Assembly (NCBI GenBank): GCA_035048485.1
Contig: CM068582.1
Span: forward strand, 31,795,096-31,859,095
Source: Pteria penguin
Taxonomy: Eukaryota; Mollusca; Bivalvia; Pterioida; Pteriidae
Length of the DNA stretch: 64,000 nt
Direction: 5' to 3'
Below, piece after piece: positions 32,733 through 45,300 of this stretch. The translations under genes were made by a program, and so were the position numbers. The notes beneath the pieces were generated by a model. That model ran no database searches. It was not told where the DNA came from and saw only the letters and a list, made by a program, of their open reading frames with translations. The first letter of the stretch is position 1. Each line of letters opens with the position of its first letter.

Positions 32733-35335
32733 CAAGAGGCCCAAGTGGGCCTATATCGCTCACCTGAGTATCTAGATTATCAGTCATGCATGAAGGAAGA
32801 ATTCATTTATTTTTGCATTAATGTGACTAAGTCAACACAGATGTGGAAAATATGTCAAATTTTATTTCAGGCTAGAATAAAAAACAACACTTTTTTGCAC
32901 ATCCATTCAGGTGATTTTGATATTAAGCATTTCCTTTGTCTCTGCAAGAAGTCATTCAGGGCAACAAGTTAGTCATTTTCTTTAGGTGGGGCCTTTTGTT
33001 GACTGATTTCAAGTCTGGGTCATGAACAACAATTGTTTCAAATATTGTCCAGATCTAACTTAAAATTTGCCTAATTTCATATGTTGAGAAACATCTAAAA
33101 ACTTAATTAGATGTGTAAAGAAATGAAAAAAAAATTTTGACCACAGCTGGATTTGAACCGCTACTCTCCATATTTCAATTACCAAGTGGTATATGTACTA
33201 TTGTGAGAACTGCTTTTTAGACATGGTGGCATTATCTGTTAACCAATTTGGATGAAATTTACCAAATTGATAGAGGACTTTTAGTACTTCATGTATTACA
33301 TGTTTCATTAAAATCTTTCATGTGGTATAACAGCAGAAGTGAAAAATGTGATTGAATCGTTCCTATACACCCTCATTTGGAAGTCTTAAAAAATTCATAG
33401 AAAATCCAAAAATTGAGATATTGACAAAATTCTTTCAAAGTAACAATCCTTACCATAATTATGATCACAATAGTCCATAAGAAATCATCATTATCAATTA
33501 ACTAGGAAATATGACACTTTTTTTCTGCATTGAATCACCAAGTCCAAAGAAATGTCGAAAAAAATTCTAAAATTTGATTTTGGAAGGTAACCAAAATGAC
33601 AATACATCTTCACTCATCCCTCTACATCATTTCTATGCATTCTGTTTGTCTCTGTATACAGCCCGTATGAAAAAGAATATTGTTAAACTAGGGAACTCTT
33701 TTGTGACCTACTCTTGACTATGGTGGCGCCACCTGTAAAGAGGTCTGGACGAAAACAACAGAATTTGAAGAGGATCATAAGTGACTTATTTCTACCAAGA
33801 TTTATTAAAATCCTTCGAACAGTTTTGTAGAAAAAGTTGAAAATGTGAAAAAGGGCCAAAACAACCCACCCCCCCCCCCCCCCCCCTTTTTTTTTTTGGA
33901 AGTCTTAAACGTAAAATTCCTAATTTCATATGTTGAGTGTTGAGAAACATCTAAAAACTTATTTAGATGTGTAAAAAAAAAAAAAAAAATTTTTGACCAC
34001 AGCTGGATTTGAACCGCTACTCTCCATATTTCAATTACCAAGTGGTATATATGTACCATTGTGAGACCTACTTTTAGACATGGTGGCATTATCTGTTAAC
34101 CAATTTGGATGATCCGCACAAAAAACAAAACCTTTGAAAAGGACTATGAGTACTTGCATCCTACCCAGTTTTATCACAATCCTTCAAGTTGTTCTGTAGA
34201 TCAAGTTGAAGATATGAAAAATTGTCCCCCCCCCCCCTCCCTTTTCTTGGAAGTCTTAAAAAATTCATAAAAAATTCAAAAATCGAGATATTGAAAAAAT
34301 TCCTTCGCACCAGCATTCCTTACCATAGAAATGATTAAATGAAACCAAATGAATGCATCAATGTTTACTAAAAGAAAACAATAACTCTTTAATGCATTAA
34401 AATAACAAAGTCCAAAATAAAAATGAAAAAAACGTCAAAAATTTGATTTCGGAATGGAACCAAAAATATTAACACTTCTTCCCATATGCCTCTAAATCAT
34501 TCCTATGCAGTCGGTTTGTCGCTGTATGCACCCGATCTGAATAAGAAGTTTGTCAAAGGAGGGTACCCTCTGTGACCTACTTTTGTCTGTGGTGGTGCCA
34601 CCTGTTCATGGATCCTGACAAAGATGACCACATTTGTCGGGGACCTTGAGTATTTGATGCATGCCAAGTTTCATTGAATTCCAGCGAGTGGTTCCAAAGA
34701 AAAAGTACAAACTGTGAAATGTTTACACCAATTATCCCACCCCCCTTTTCTTGAAAGTCTTAAAAAATTCATAAAAAATCCAAAACATAAAATATTGAAA
34801 AATTTTCTTCGCAGTAGTATTTCTTACCATCAAAATGATCAAATTAAACCAAATTAATGCATCAATGTTTACTAAAAGAAAAAAATACCTCTTTTCTGCA
34901 TTAAAACTACCAAGTACAAAAAAAACGTCAAAAAAACGTCAAAAATTTGATTTCGGAACGGAACCAAAAATAACAACACTTCTTCACACATCCCTCTAGA
35001 TCATTCCTATGCATTCGGTTCATCTCTGTATGCCCCCGGTCTGAAGAAGAAGTTTGTCAAAGGAGGGTACCCTCTTTGACCTACTTTTGCCTGTGGTGGC
35101 GCCACCTGTTGATGAATCTGGACGAAAAACAACAACACTTGTAGGGGACCATGAGTACTACATGCTTATCAAGTTTCATCAAATTCTGTTCAGTGGTTCT
35201 GGAGAAGAAGTCGAAAATGTGAAAAGTTAACGACGGACGACGGACGACGGACGACGGACGACGGACGGACGACGGACGACGGACGGTGATTGATCACAAT
35301 AGCTCACTTGAGCCTTTGGCTCAGGTGAGCTAAAA
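32733..35335. mobile_element. 2.6-kb bivalve-type repeat with internal duplications
   Basis: Left end: acaagaggcccaagtgggcc and atcgctcacctgag. Right end: aatagctcacttgagccttt and ggctcaggtgagctaaa, an inverted echo of the left end. Inside, blocks recur: one with gaccacagctggatttgaac at about 33140 and 33990, another with gaagtcttaaaaaattcata at about 33380, 34250 and 34755, and gtggcgccacctg at about 33723 and 35096. The right part ends in a CGGACGA array. No intact gene. Confidence 0.75.
35231..35287. repeat. CGGACGA/CGACGGA array
   Basis: Short tandem array at the right end of the 2.6-kb repeat. Confidence 0.9.
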
Positions 35336-35386
35336 AACCCAATAGATTCTCGTTAAAAGACGATGTACATTTTCTCTACGTGGTTT

Positions 35387-35392
35387 TTTATT
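35387..35392 (-). terminator. Candidate poly(A) signal of the NHE8-type gene
   Basis: AATAAA on the - strand about 800 bp past the NHE8 stop and just before the edge of the 2.6-kb repeat. Position fits a 3' UTR end; other AATAAA hexamers exist in this AT-rich DNA. Confidence 0.3.
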
Positions 35393-36194
35393 TCATTCAT
35401 ACCTCCCAAATTGTTGGTAAAAATATCTTATGATACATAATGGTAAGATCTACCTGAATCCATTCAGCTAACATCAGTAGATACGTATTATCTATCAGAA
35501 GAAGGAAAGATAAAAGATGACTTTCAAAGACAGGAGATCAGTCAATATAGGTTGTCCTATAACATATCTATATGTGTACATTTCATAATAAGAGCTCCTT
35601 GGTGAGGGAGATGAGTCTCCCATTGTCTTGCAGATAACACATGGTGTTGAATATTTCTCCTTCAAACATAAACAAGGTCATACATAGTTCTACTGTTCAA
35701 CAGTCAATTACTGCATTGGTTTTTCAAGAACAAGTAATAATAAAACCACTGAATTTTCCTTTGGAGGAATGATAAAATGTACAACACTGCACTTTCTGTA
35801 GGAAAATGATCATTTTATGGTTGCTTTATGCTAGTCAGAAAATTCTTGTTTCAGTTTTGAAGTGCATGATGTACTTAGATGAATATCACAGTGGATGATT
35901 AAGTGGAAAACAATTTATCTAATATTATGATGGATGATTCGGCACCTTGGGAAATGTGGTATCTGACTAAGGAGTTACAGAAAACAACTAAAAGATATGC
36001 CAGTGATCTACGATGCCACTGATATAATATAACACCTCAGGAAATGTGGTATCCACAATAAGAGGCACAAGAAAATCACAATATAATGGTTATGCTGAAT
36101 ATGCCCATTGCTAAAATGACGATGTGGCACCTAATAAATTTGAAAGTGTCTCAGTTAAGAGGTAGCTGAGAAAGTATAACGGTGTATGGATGAC

Positions 36195-36338
36195 TCAGTG
36201 ATGCTGTACTTCAGCTGGATGATTTATAAGAGAAGTTTCAATGTCTTCATCAGAATCTGATTCAGATGGTGCTGCTCTCACTTCTTTGTACCATTGATTG
36301 GCTAAATGATTCATTTGTGTCCTCCCTTCCTTCACCTC
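36195..36338 (-). CDS. SLC9A8: NHE8 exon 16 (C-terminus, stop)
   Basis: Acceptor catgaactag; phase 0; encodes [16 protein letters not shown] and the acidic [10 protein letters not shown], stop TGA at 36195-36197. Matches the NHE8 end (L.NKWY.EVR..., acidic). The intron before it is about 4 kb and holds two DNA transposons. Confidence 0.9.
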   Translation of the reverse strand, partial: EVKEGRTQMNHLANQWYKEVRAAPSESDSDEDIETSLINHPAEVQHH

Positions 36339-39300
36339 CTAGTTCATGAAATAAGGAGAAAAAAAAATATTTAATTCAATTGTATTCTATTGAATAATGA
36401 ATCAGTCAGCTTAATTTTTCTTCAAAGAATTTCAATTCATAATAAAGAAAACTCAGTTGTTAGCTGACAAATCCCCTCATTCTCTCTCAGATAGAAGAAA
36501 TTATGAGCCAAACAAGAAAATGTTACATATGTCCTAAATAATCTTGACCTTTGATGGAAGTATGGCCTGGGTAAAAGTCACCACATACTAACTTCTAATA
36601 AGGAACATTCATACAAAGTAACAATTATTCCAAAGAAGCATGTAGTAATTATAGATCAGACACTCTTATTTGCAATGGACAGGCAACACAGACAATACAG
36701 TCAGGATAGAGGGGATCAGTCTATAATACCCTTTCACTCTTTAAGTACGGGATTTAAATATGTTGTGAATCGATTTCATGTCTTAAATATTCCCTTGTCA
36801 TAAAAAATTTCGTCAAGCAATGAATGTATATCATTAATTTTGTAAAATTATAATTTTCATTATTTATAATATCTCAAATACTGTATACGTAGAATCATTC
36901 GCTGTGTATTAACGTTCGCTACTTTCGCGGTCAGTTTTGTACCGCGAAATTTTGTCTCAGTGAATTTAAATACCAAACAGATCGCTTAAAAGACACGCAC
37001 GCACACTCATTCTCTCTGTATCGACTTTTAGCCTGGAGGTATATAAGACTTAAAAGTCGGATAATCCTTAAATGACAGTTATAATGAAACTTTATTAAAG
37101 GTAAATGTACATTTTTTTTTCTAAAATAGTTAAATCAGTACTAATTAAAACGTTTATTTAAAAGTGAATTTATTCCGTAAGGGTAGATTACTTTCATCGC
37201 ATGTATTTTGCACGTACGGTATTATCAGGGATGTATATAACACATATGCTGTATACGTCCCTGGTATTATGACCTTATTATTGTACCTGTGAAAAGTATG
37301 TTAATCAGTTAATTACTTGGCTTCTTATTTCAATATTACCATAACTGACTATCATCAAAACACTGTCGATTGATACACTCTCAGGTAAAGGTAGAGTTTT
37401 GCTTTTTTACGGTCTTGTGATCACATGACAACCATATAGTCCAGGACACAAGTTTAATTGCCGGGATTTCGGGTGTACTGGCGGAACACTTTTTTTTTTA
37501 TAGATGTCACTGTGCTCTCGTTAACATTTTTGTCCAGTGATTTTGAAAACTTTTTAGCGGTCGATACAACACCATTTTCAAAAGCATTTCTGCCGATTGC
37601 AGCACGCATTCCAGGCGAATAACAGTTATAGTCCCCAAGTTTTCGCTTTGGCGAACTAGTTGTAAATGTTTTGTCGAGATAACTGTTCACATTTTTCATT
37701 AAATCCCTTTTTTCTGTTTTTTTTTCCATTAATGGATCGGGCACATTATATTTTTAATTGTACTAGAAAGCGATGCATCTTGATTACGAGCTGTGAGTGA
37801 ACTAAATAGGACGTGCTTTTAATAATTTGTTTGCCTGCGAAGGTAAAAACTAATCACGCTTAAGACTTGACCACTATCTTTCAGTGAAATGACCCGTACA
37901 TTCTATTTATCATTAGGGGTGGATCTGCGAATCATTGTCCACGCGAAAAGGTTTACTTTCATAAAACCGCGAATGAAAGTGCCAGCGAATGATTCTACTT
38001 ATACAGTATGTCAGGGTGTTATGGATATAATGGTCTTACAAAAGGGCCAAACAAAACTTCAAACATAATTAAGTTTATTATTTCATCATTGCCAAATTTA
38101 CAGAAAATTAGTTATTGCAAAAAAATACAATGTAATTTGATATTTTAAAAAAAGGCTAAGATCAGCAGATTTGGTCAGAGTTGAAAGTTTCTTACTCATA
38201 TGTGTCAATGTATTAAATACAGTAATTTTATAAAGTTATCCAATTTAGGCTTTTTTATTGACAAATACATGAAATGTAAAAATAAGGAAATAGGTGGTCA
38301 AGGAAATAAGAAAGATTCAGTTACAAAATGGGAGAGGTGTATTTTATAGAAAGGTTCTAGACATGCAGTCTGATAAAGTAATTTTTGCAAAATAAAACGA
38401 TGAAATGAAATAAGAACACTAAAGAAAAGTTTGCATACAAAAGTCAAAGTCATCAAATATATATCTGCTCACAAAACAATGTATCAAAGATATACAAAAT
38501 TGTTTGTTAAATTTCTTTTAATATAAGTGCGTAATCATTTTTTACTATTTCTATCATATATGCTGCTGATGAGTATTTACCTCCATATATATCAAAATTT
38601 TCAGAAATTTAGTAACAATATAGGTTTAAAAGCCCATATCCTTGTTATACCATAATAAGCTTTTACCATGGTAACAACTTCAACTGCCTCCCTTTCCTTC
38701 CTAATCAATGATTCTCACAGAGTTGGTTCATACAAGATCTAAATTTTATCCCTTACAATATGCAAATCTGCATATTATGATCTTTGTACCAAGTTTCATT
38801 AAAATCTTCCCATGAATTTAGGAGGAGGTTGCAATGACAAACTGTGTCTCAAAGGAATGACAGAGGGACAGTGAAGTGCAATACTAATTGCCCCCAGCTA
38901 TGTATGGCAGGGACATAAAAAGTGTCTTTTCATTTGATGAGCATAAAACCTAATACAGTGCAAGCCGCTTTATTGAATAAGGTATTTGTCAGGACTTTAT
39001 TATTCAAATAAACGAATATTCAATTACACGGCGTGACAAACGAATGCAGTTTCAAAGACCAGAAGATCAACAGATTGTGCAAGGATTGTATACGTGTATA
39101 ACTTTCGCGGTATCTGTAATGGAATCATTGTACATGTATCTATATATAGATACACTAGAGTTACCTCTCTTAGATCCTCTTCTTGTTTGCTTGAGCTACA
39201 TGAAAGTCAATAAACTACATTTTCGATAATTTTGCAACTGTGTTTTTAAGTACAGTGACCAAATGTTATTTAATAGTTACATTACACCTGCTCGTCTGAC

Positions 39301-42300
39301 CGTAAAGATAAATCTGCTGTCTATTGAAACACATGTAATTGTATCTCAGTCGTGTGGCCACGGTGATTAAAGACACAAGACGGTTCAACAATTTATTTTA
39401 TCGAAGGCAAATTAAAAGGCATTATATTCAAACTAGTAAAATTTCAATTTTCAATCTCATAGAACAGGCTGAAGTCATCGCTTTACTTTTCCTCAAGGAA
39501 TCGTCAAAGTATGGCTACTGCATCTTTACGTTCGCCGTGCATTACTGGTGCCGTTTCTTCAGCCGCCATCACTGGTGTCACACTGTCGGGTCTTGTCTTC
39601 AGGGAAACTGGCGCATATTTTCTCCTCAGTCTGGGAAGCTTAGCTCTCCAGGTTGCCATCGTTTGTGATGAAGGCATCAAGCGTCTGGCTATCAACTCCT
39701 CTGGCGACACTGTCAGTTTCGGTTGCATCGTTGTCTGACGAGACAAAGCCAACCTTTTGGAAGCAGTTGGCGATAGTTGTGGGCTTGACGGTGCGCCAGG
39801 CCTTACTGAGTAAGTGGACGGCATCTAGTAGGGTCAGTCTTCACGCAATGCCGTTGGCTAACAGCGTCATCTTGTCGATGTTTTCGGTGATCTTGCGTAT
39901 GATATGGCTTCGGCAGTTGGTAATTAATTAATCCGTTCATCTCTACCGCTACGGCCTATTCGACATTTAAGGTGTGATTTGGTCAACACCTTTCACCTGG
40001 AAAGGTGTGAAACCATTTATCTCTAATTGATAGGTCGCTCGCACCGTAGTAAACAACATTACCTTGGGCGTGATACGGTGAAGTTGTAACAAAGGTATGC
40101 TTGTTAGGATAATCGCGCTATTCAAATAAACGAAGTTGCTTCTTTATTCTAGTGTAATACGTGGCGGATTTTCAATAGATTTAATAGAGAACGGTTTTGG
40201 ATTTCAGCATCTTAGTCAATAAAATGAAATATTCAATAATGCGACATTCAATTAAGTGGTGGGCACTGTATATATGATATTCAAAATAAGTTTGAATACT
40301 TTGGTACACTACCTTCTGTGTAAATCTTCTGGTAAAAAATGGCACAAAGTACTTAGCGTCGTATTTCAGGAAACCTTTAAGGTGTGGCTTGACAAAGTTG
40401 ACCTCATACTCCTCTTCTGTCAGTTCTGATAAATGATCAGTATCAACTGCATCTCCCTGTAAAGTACAATTTCCTTAAAATATTCCTTTACTTAAGAAAA
40501 GCTTGTAGTCTAAATCCAAACACTTAATTTCAATGCAATACATTTATGGTATATTGTCTTCAGCAGTCATGAAATGGTAAAAGAAAAAAACTTGTAATGG
40601 TGACTTTAAATGTAAACCCTTCAAAAAAGAGTATCCTATTTTACTTTCAGATCCCTTCCAAAACAGATTTAGATAAAAAATAAAGATCTAATTGCTAACA
40701 ATTTTTTTTCATTACTATCGATAATTCATTGAAATCCAAACATTACAATGTCAATTATCTTCTTGAATGAAAGAAATTAACATTCCCCTATCCAGATGAC
40801 TCAAAAAACACCTTGAACTTCAAAATTATTCATTCATTTATCAAATTCATGTAAAGGTAAAAATAATTTATTATACATTTGTTGGTTAAATGGTCTATTA
40901 AATTGCAACATGGAAGGAGGAGGCTACCAAACATAAAGGTGAAAACCAGAAGTCGAACCTAGATTGCCGATATCACATGCCAAGTGCTTAACCACTACTC
41001 CAATTCTATCCTGAGGTAGTTAAATAGTAATGATGCTTTGTCCAACAATTTAAATTCAAAGTAGAGTTAAATGTAAGTATTACACACGTATGCATAAAAA
41101 ATTGGTATTTTAAAAACAAATTCAACACTCTCTAATCATTACCATTTCCTTAGTTTTACTGAGAGAAACCTCTCGGTCAGATTTCTTTTTCTTCTTCTTC
41201 TTGGCTGTACTGGCATCTAAGCACTGGAAAAAAAACAATTCTTGGTTGGCAATATATATATACATGAAAATTACCCTAAAGATTTCATGAAGATGAAATG
41301 CATGACCACTCTTTTAAGAGGTTATGAAGTATGGGTTTTTTTTAAACCCTATCATTCTCCCTATTTCTTCTTTATTTAGAAGAATGTTATAGAGTTATGT
41401 TCATTCTGATTTGACTATATCCTCATGGTCCATTTCAAATCATTCAAGAACCAGGATACCTCAATCAGATGCATGCTCAGCTCAGAATCAAGAGTTCCCA
41501 GGCTTTTGCATCCCAACAGTGGTTAAATAGGATCCTGTCTTTAGACAAGACAATACAAAGGTAGGCCCTTTGTCACACTTCTAATGTGGGCTATGTATAC
41601 CTGTCAGGTAAAATATGTGCATGGAGAAAATAATCATTTTGTCTTTCTTTACCAGACAGAGCTGCAAGTTGTGGCCCTATATGAATGATAGGGCCACAAT
41701 TCCTTACATTGCATAAACTTGCAATTTTGATAAACGGAATGGCCGGCACGATTCTACACATTTCGGCATCAAATGGAGCAAATATCTAACATTAAGCAAA
41801 CAATCGGCAATTATAACTTACCCCCAATCTGTCGTCTGAAGGCTCCAAACACATTTTTTCCCAACCTGTGCCAAATTTGCAGGTTTGTTATATGTAGACA
41901 ACAGATTGGGGGTAAGTTAATATGGCGATCGTTTGATTAATGTTTATATATGTTAGATATTTGCTCCATTTGATGCCAAAATGTGTAGAATCGTGCCGGC
42001 AATTCTGTTTATCACAATTGCAAGTTTACGCAATGTAAGGAATTGTGGCCCTATCATTCATATACAGCCACTATTTGCGGCTATGCCAGACAGTGTAATT
42101 CACATATAATGCTTTAACTCTTCACGTCGCAATAATCACATTTTGCACCTTTATATCTGATGTTTATCGTTCAATAATCAAGTACTTTTAACTTTTATGC
42201 CATGATATCAACACCAGACTTGTTAATCATTTTATCAAAATTACCTACTTCCATTATTGCGACAGTTTTTCATGTGAATGAGAAAGTTACGTTGGGACAG

Positions 42301-45300
42301 CCCTTATATGTAGTAATTCCCACAAGAAATGACCAAGTCAAAAACTGTACCTTCATAAGTGGCATTGTGGAACCTCCTAGGAACATCACAGTAAATAAGA
42401 CAATGATTAAGGTGGACGTCACTAAAACGTAACGCTTTTCATCCGCAAACTCTAGATGAAGACTAAGAGCAAAGGCTATGGCACCTCTCAGACCTGCAAT
42501 GACCAACCATACAGAATATTATTTTATTTCATACATAATGAAAAACCTTCATTTTAAAATACTGCATATCTGTTTGTACCAGATGTTTATTACATACAGC
42601 TTCTACTTGTATGTTGTACATGGAAAAGATCAATTTGATGGTGGGAAATAAAGTCACATTTATTCCACTTTTACTGAATAAAGAATTTTATGAAAGTAAA
42701 ATTGAGTCACTGAAGGAATAAAATTGTAAAATTATTTTTCTGTACAGATGCAGAAAACATTATTTGTGATTGGTCAATAACTAAAAGATTCCTAAACAAT
42801 ACCATATGTGTACTGATTTCAGAGGTTTTCCCTATCTTAGTGAACTTAGCAATCTCTTTTTTGTGCTACAACATGACCATGGTATTGGTAATTCAGATGT
42901 ATATTTTTATATTCAATAATAAAAAGAACAATGATAAGTCAGGCTAATTCATGACCAACCATATACATCACAAAGATTTTAAGCTTAAATTTAGTTGCGC
43001 TAATATAAATACATATACATATCATTTGTTAGCTTGTTTATCTTGATCAAATCTTTTTGCTTATTTGAGGCTCAAATTATCACCAAAATTTAATCTTACA
43101 ACTTTCAAGTTTCAACATATATGACATAGTAACTTGTACTGGCAAGATTATAGCTTTGTTACAAAGTAACGAATTACTGATTTGAAATTAAGATAATTTT
43201 AATTTTTAAATGGACATATTTGTTATAAGATACACTGGCACATTTTCAGACTTTGTCCAAAACAAAGAATACCAAGATCTAATTCTTTCTAATCTAATTT
43301 CATTTTTGGTGATTGTTAATGATTTATTGTTTGCACAGGAAACACTGCTCAGTTCAATATCAAGACTTAAATAAATCGATCCATTTTTCTCAGTGATAAG
43401 CCATTTAGCAAAAATTTGATTGTAATGAAGATAATTTGGACAAGTCAGACATTTTATTATGACATCCAAGGTATAACAATTTAAAGACTGCTAAACATTA
43501 CTGTCTACTTGAAAAAATGAATCTGTGTACTATTCACAGGTCCTGTTAACTGACAAAAGCATATTATTACTAGGTATGATTCAAAACTTACAATCCAAGC
43601 ACTATCATTTACACTTCTACTTACCACTAAACCACATGATGAACTGATTTTTACGAGTGATTTTATGCTCTCTGAAGTTATTCATGATGAAAGACAATGG
43701 AAAGATATTGAAAGCTCTTCCAAGGAGTATAAGTACCTAAAGGTCAAATAAAATGCAAAACGCATGAAGAAACCAATAACAATGTCTTATTGTTGGATTT
43801 TGTGAGTATTTAGCTATACAGATGGAATATGTATAGGGCAAATTTTTAAACACAAACTTTCCCATATGATGATGAGTATTACCAGCAACTATGTCCTAAA
43901 ACTTATTTGACACATTTATAGGTACACACACATTCATCAACGTGTTAAAAGAACTAGCAAACTCTGACAGTAAATTTGGAAATTATTTTGATTGCACCAA
44001 TGGATAAAAACTGATAAAACTAATCATGTATTCTTGACATTTTGTAATTATAATTAAACTCTGATACATTATATATGTGTTATTTGCTGTTGTTTAAACA
44101 ACACAGCATGAATATATCACTAATATAGTGGTGGTGCTTAGTGTTCAGTGGTGGAGGGAAATACGAAAACACCATAGATGAATCTTCCTATTTGCTCAAA
44201 CCACAAATCAAGCATAACTTTGACCGAGGTAAAAGGGTTAAAATTATGTTTAACTGTATCTACCCGGTAATCCAGAAATTAACAAACTACATGTACTTTA
44301 CTAACAGAATAGTAATGATTGAAGGACATGAGGCAAAAGTCATAAAAGCAATAAGGCAGTCATGAGGATGAACAGATTATATGTGATTGCTGTATATCCC
44401 AGGACCATTTTGGTTAAAAGAATAAAAAAGCATAATAAAATGTCTAAGAGCTAGTTATACTTAATTTGCTGACTACCTCTTGTATTTGATAATTCTGATT
44501 TGTTAGAGGTTGAAAAGAAAGCTTAAAATATCAATCACCAAGAGGATCAAACTTCTGGGTGTACTTTTAAAAACTATCATGTTGTTCAAGCAAACTCAAC
44601 TGAAGTGGAACGTTCAATGAAAAATATCTACATCCTCCCTTATACCAAAAATCGTAGATGTATGCATTTCTGATTAAGGGTAGATTTTCCTGTTTGAATA
44701 ATTTCACTTGTGAAAGTCATGAAGATAAATGGACAGTTGCTGAACAGTAATTCTGAATATATTTTCTGGGTGAATCAATTTGCCTTAGATGTTGGGACAG
44801 AAGAACCAACCCTTAATATTGTACAATCAATTTTTTTCAGAAAGGAGGTTAGTGTGTCACTTACTATGCTCCAGATCACAAAAGCAGGTTTGACATTAAG
44901 GTTAAAGCTGAAGAAAGCCAATCCAAGATAGGCAAACACACATGTTTCTGCAAGCAGTAAGATAAAATCTCCAAGTTAACCCAAAACAGGTTCGTAACAT
45001 GCAAGTACTTTAATAACAAACACTCTTTACATCATATAATATTCATATCTAACTTGGGTGTAGCAACAGTAGTGAATAGTTTAAAAGTTTTACGCCTTTA
45101 CATCAAAGAGTATATACTTCAAATTAAGCTGTAAAAATAAAAAATGAAATAAATCATAAGTGGGAATATTTTTTTTTTCATTTTCAAATAACATACCAGG
45201 ATAATTTCAACTACATGTATATGGTAGCAACACCTGTCTGATGTGCAGCCTGATACTTTATATCTATGAATCGCAACCAACCAATACATTGAGGGATTTA

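Noticed and set aside
39339..39931. Plus-strand open frames of 75-109 codons
   Set aside because: They are opposite-strand shadows of the Tigger transposase fragment, whose - strand reading matches the known family end.
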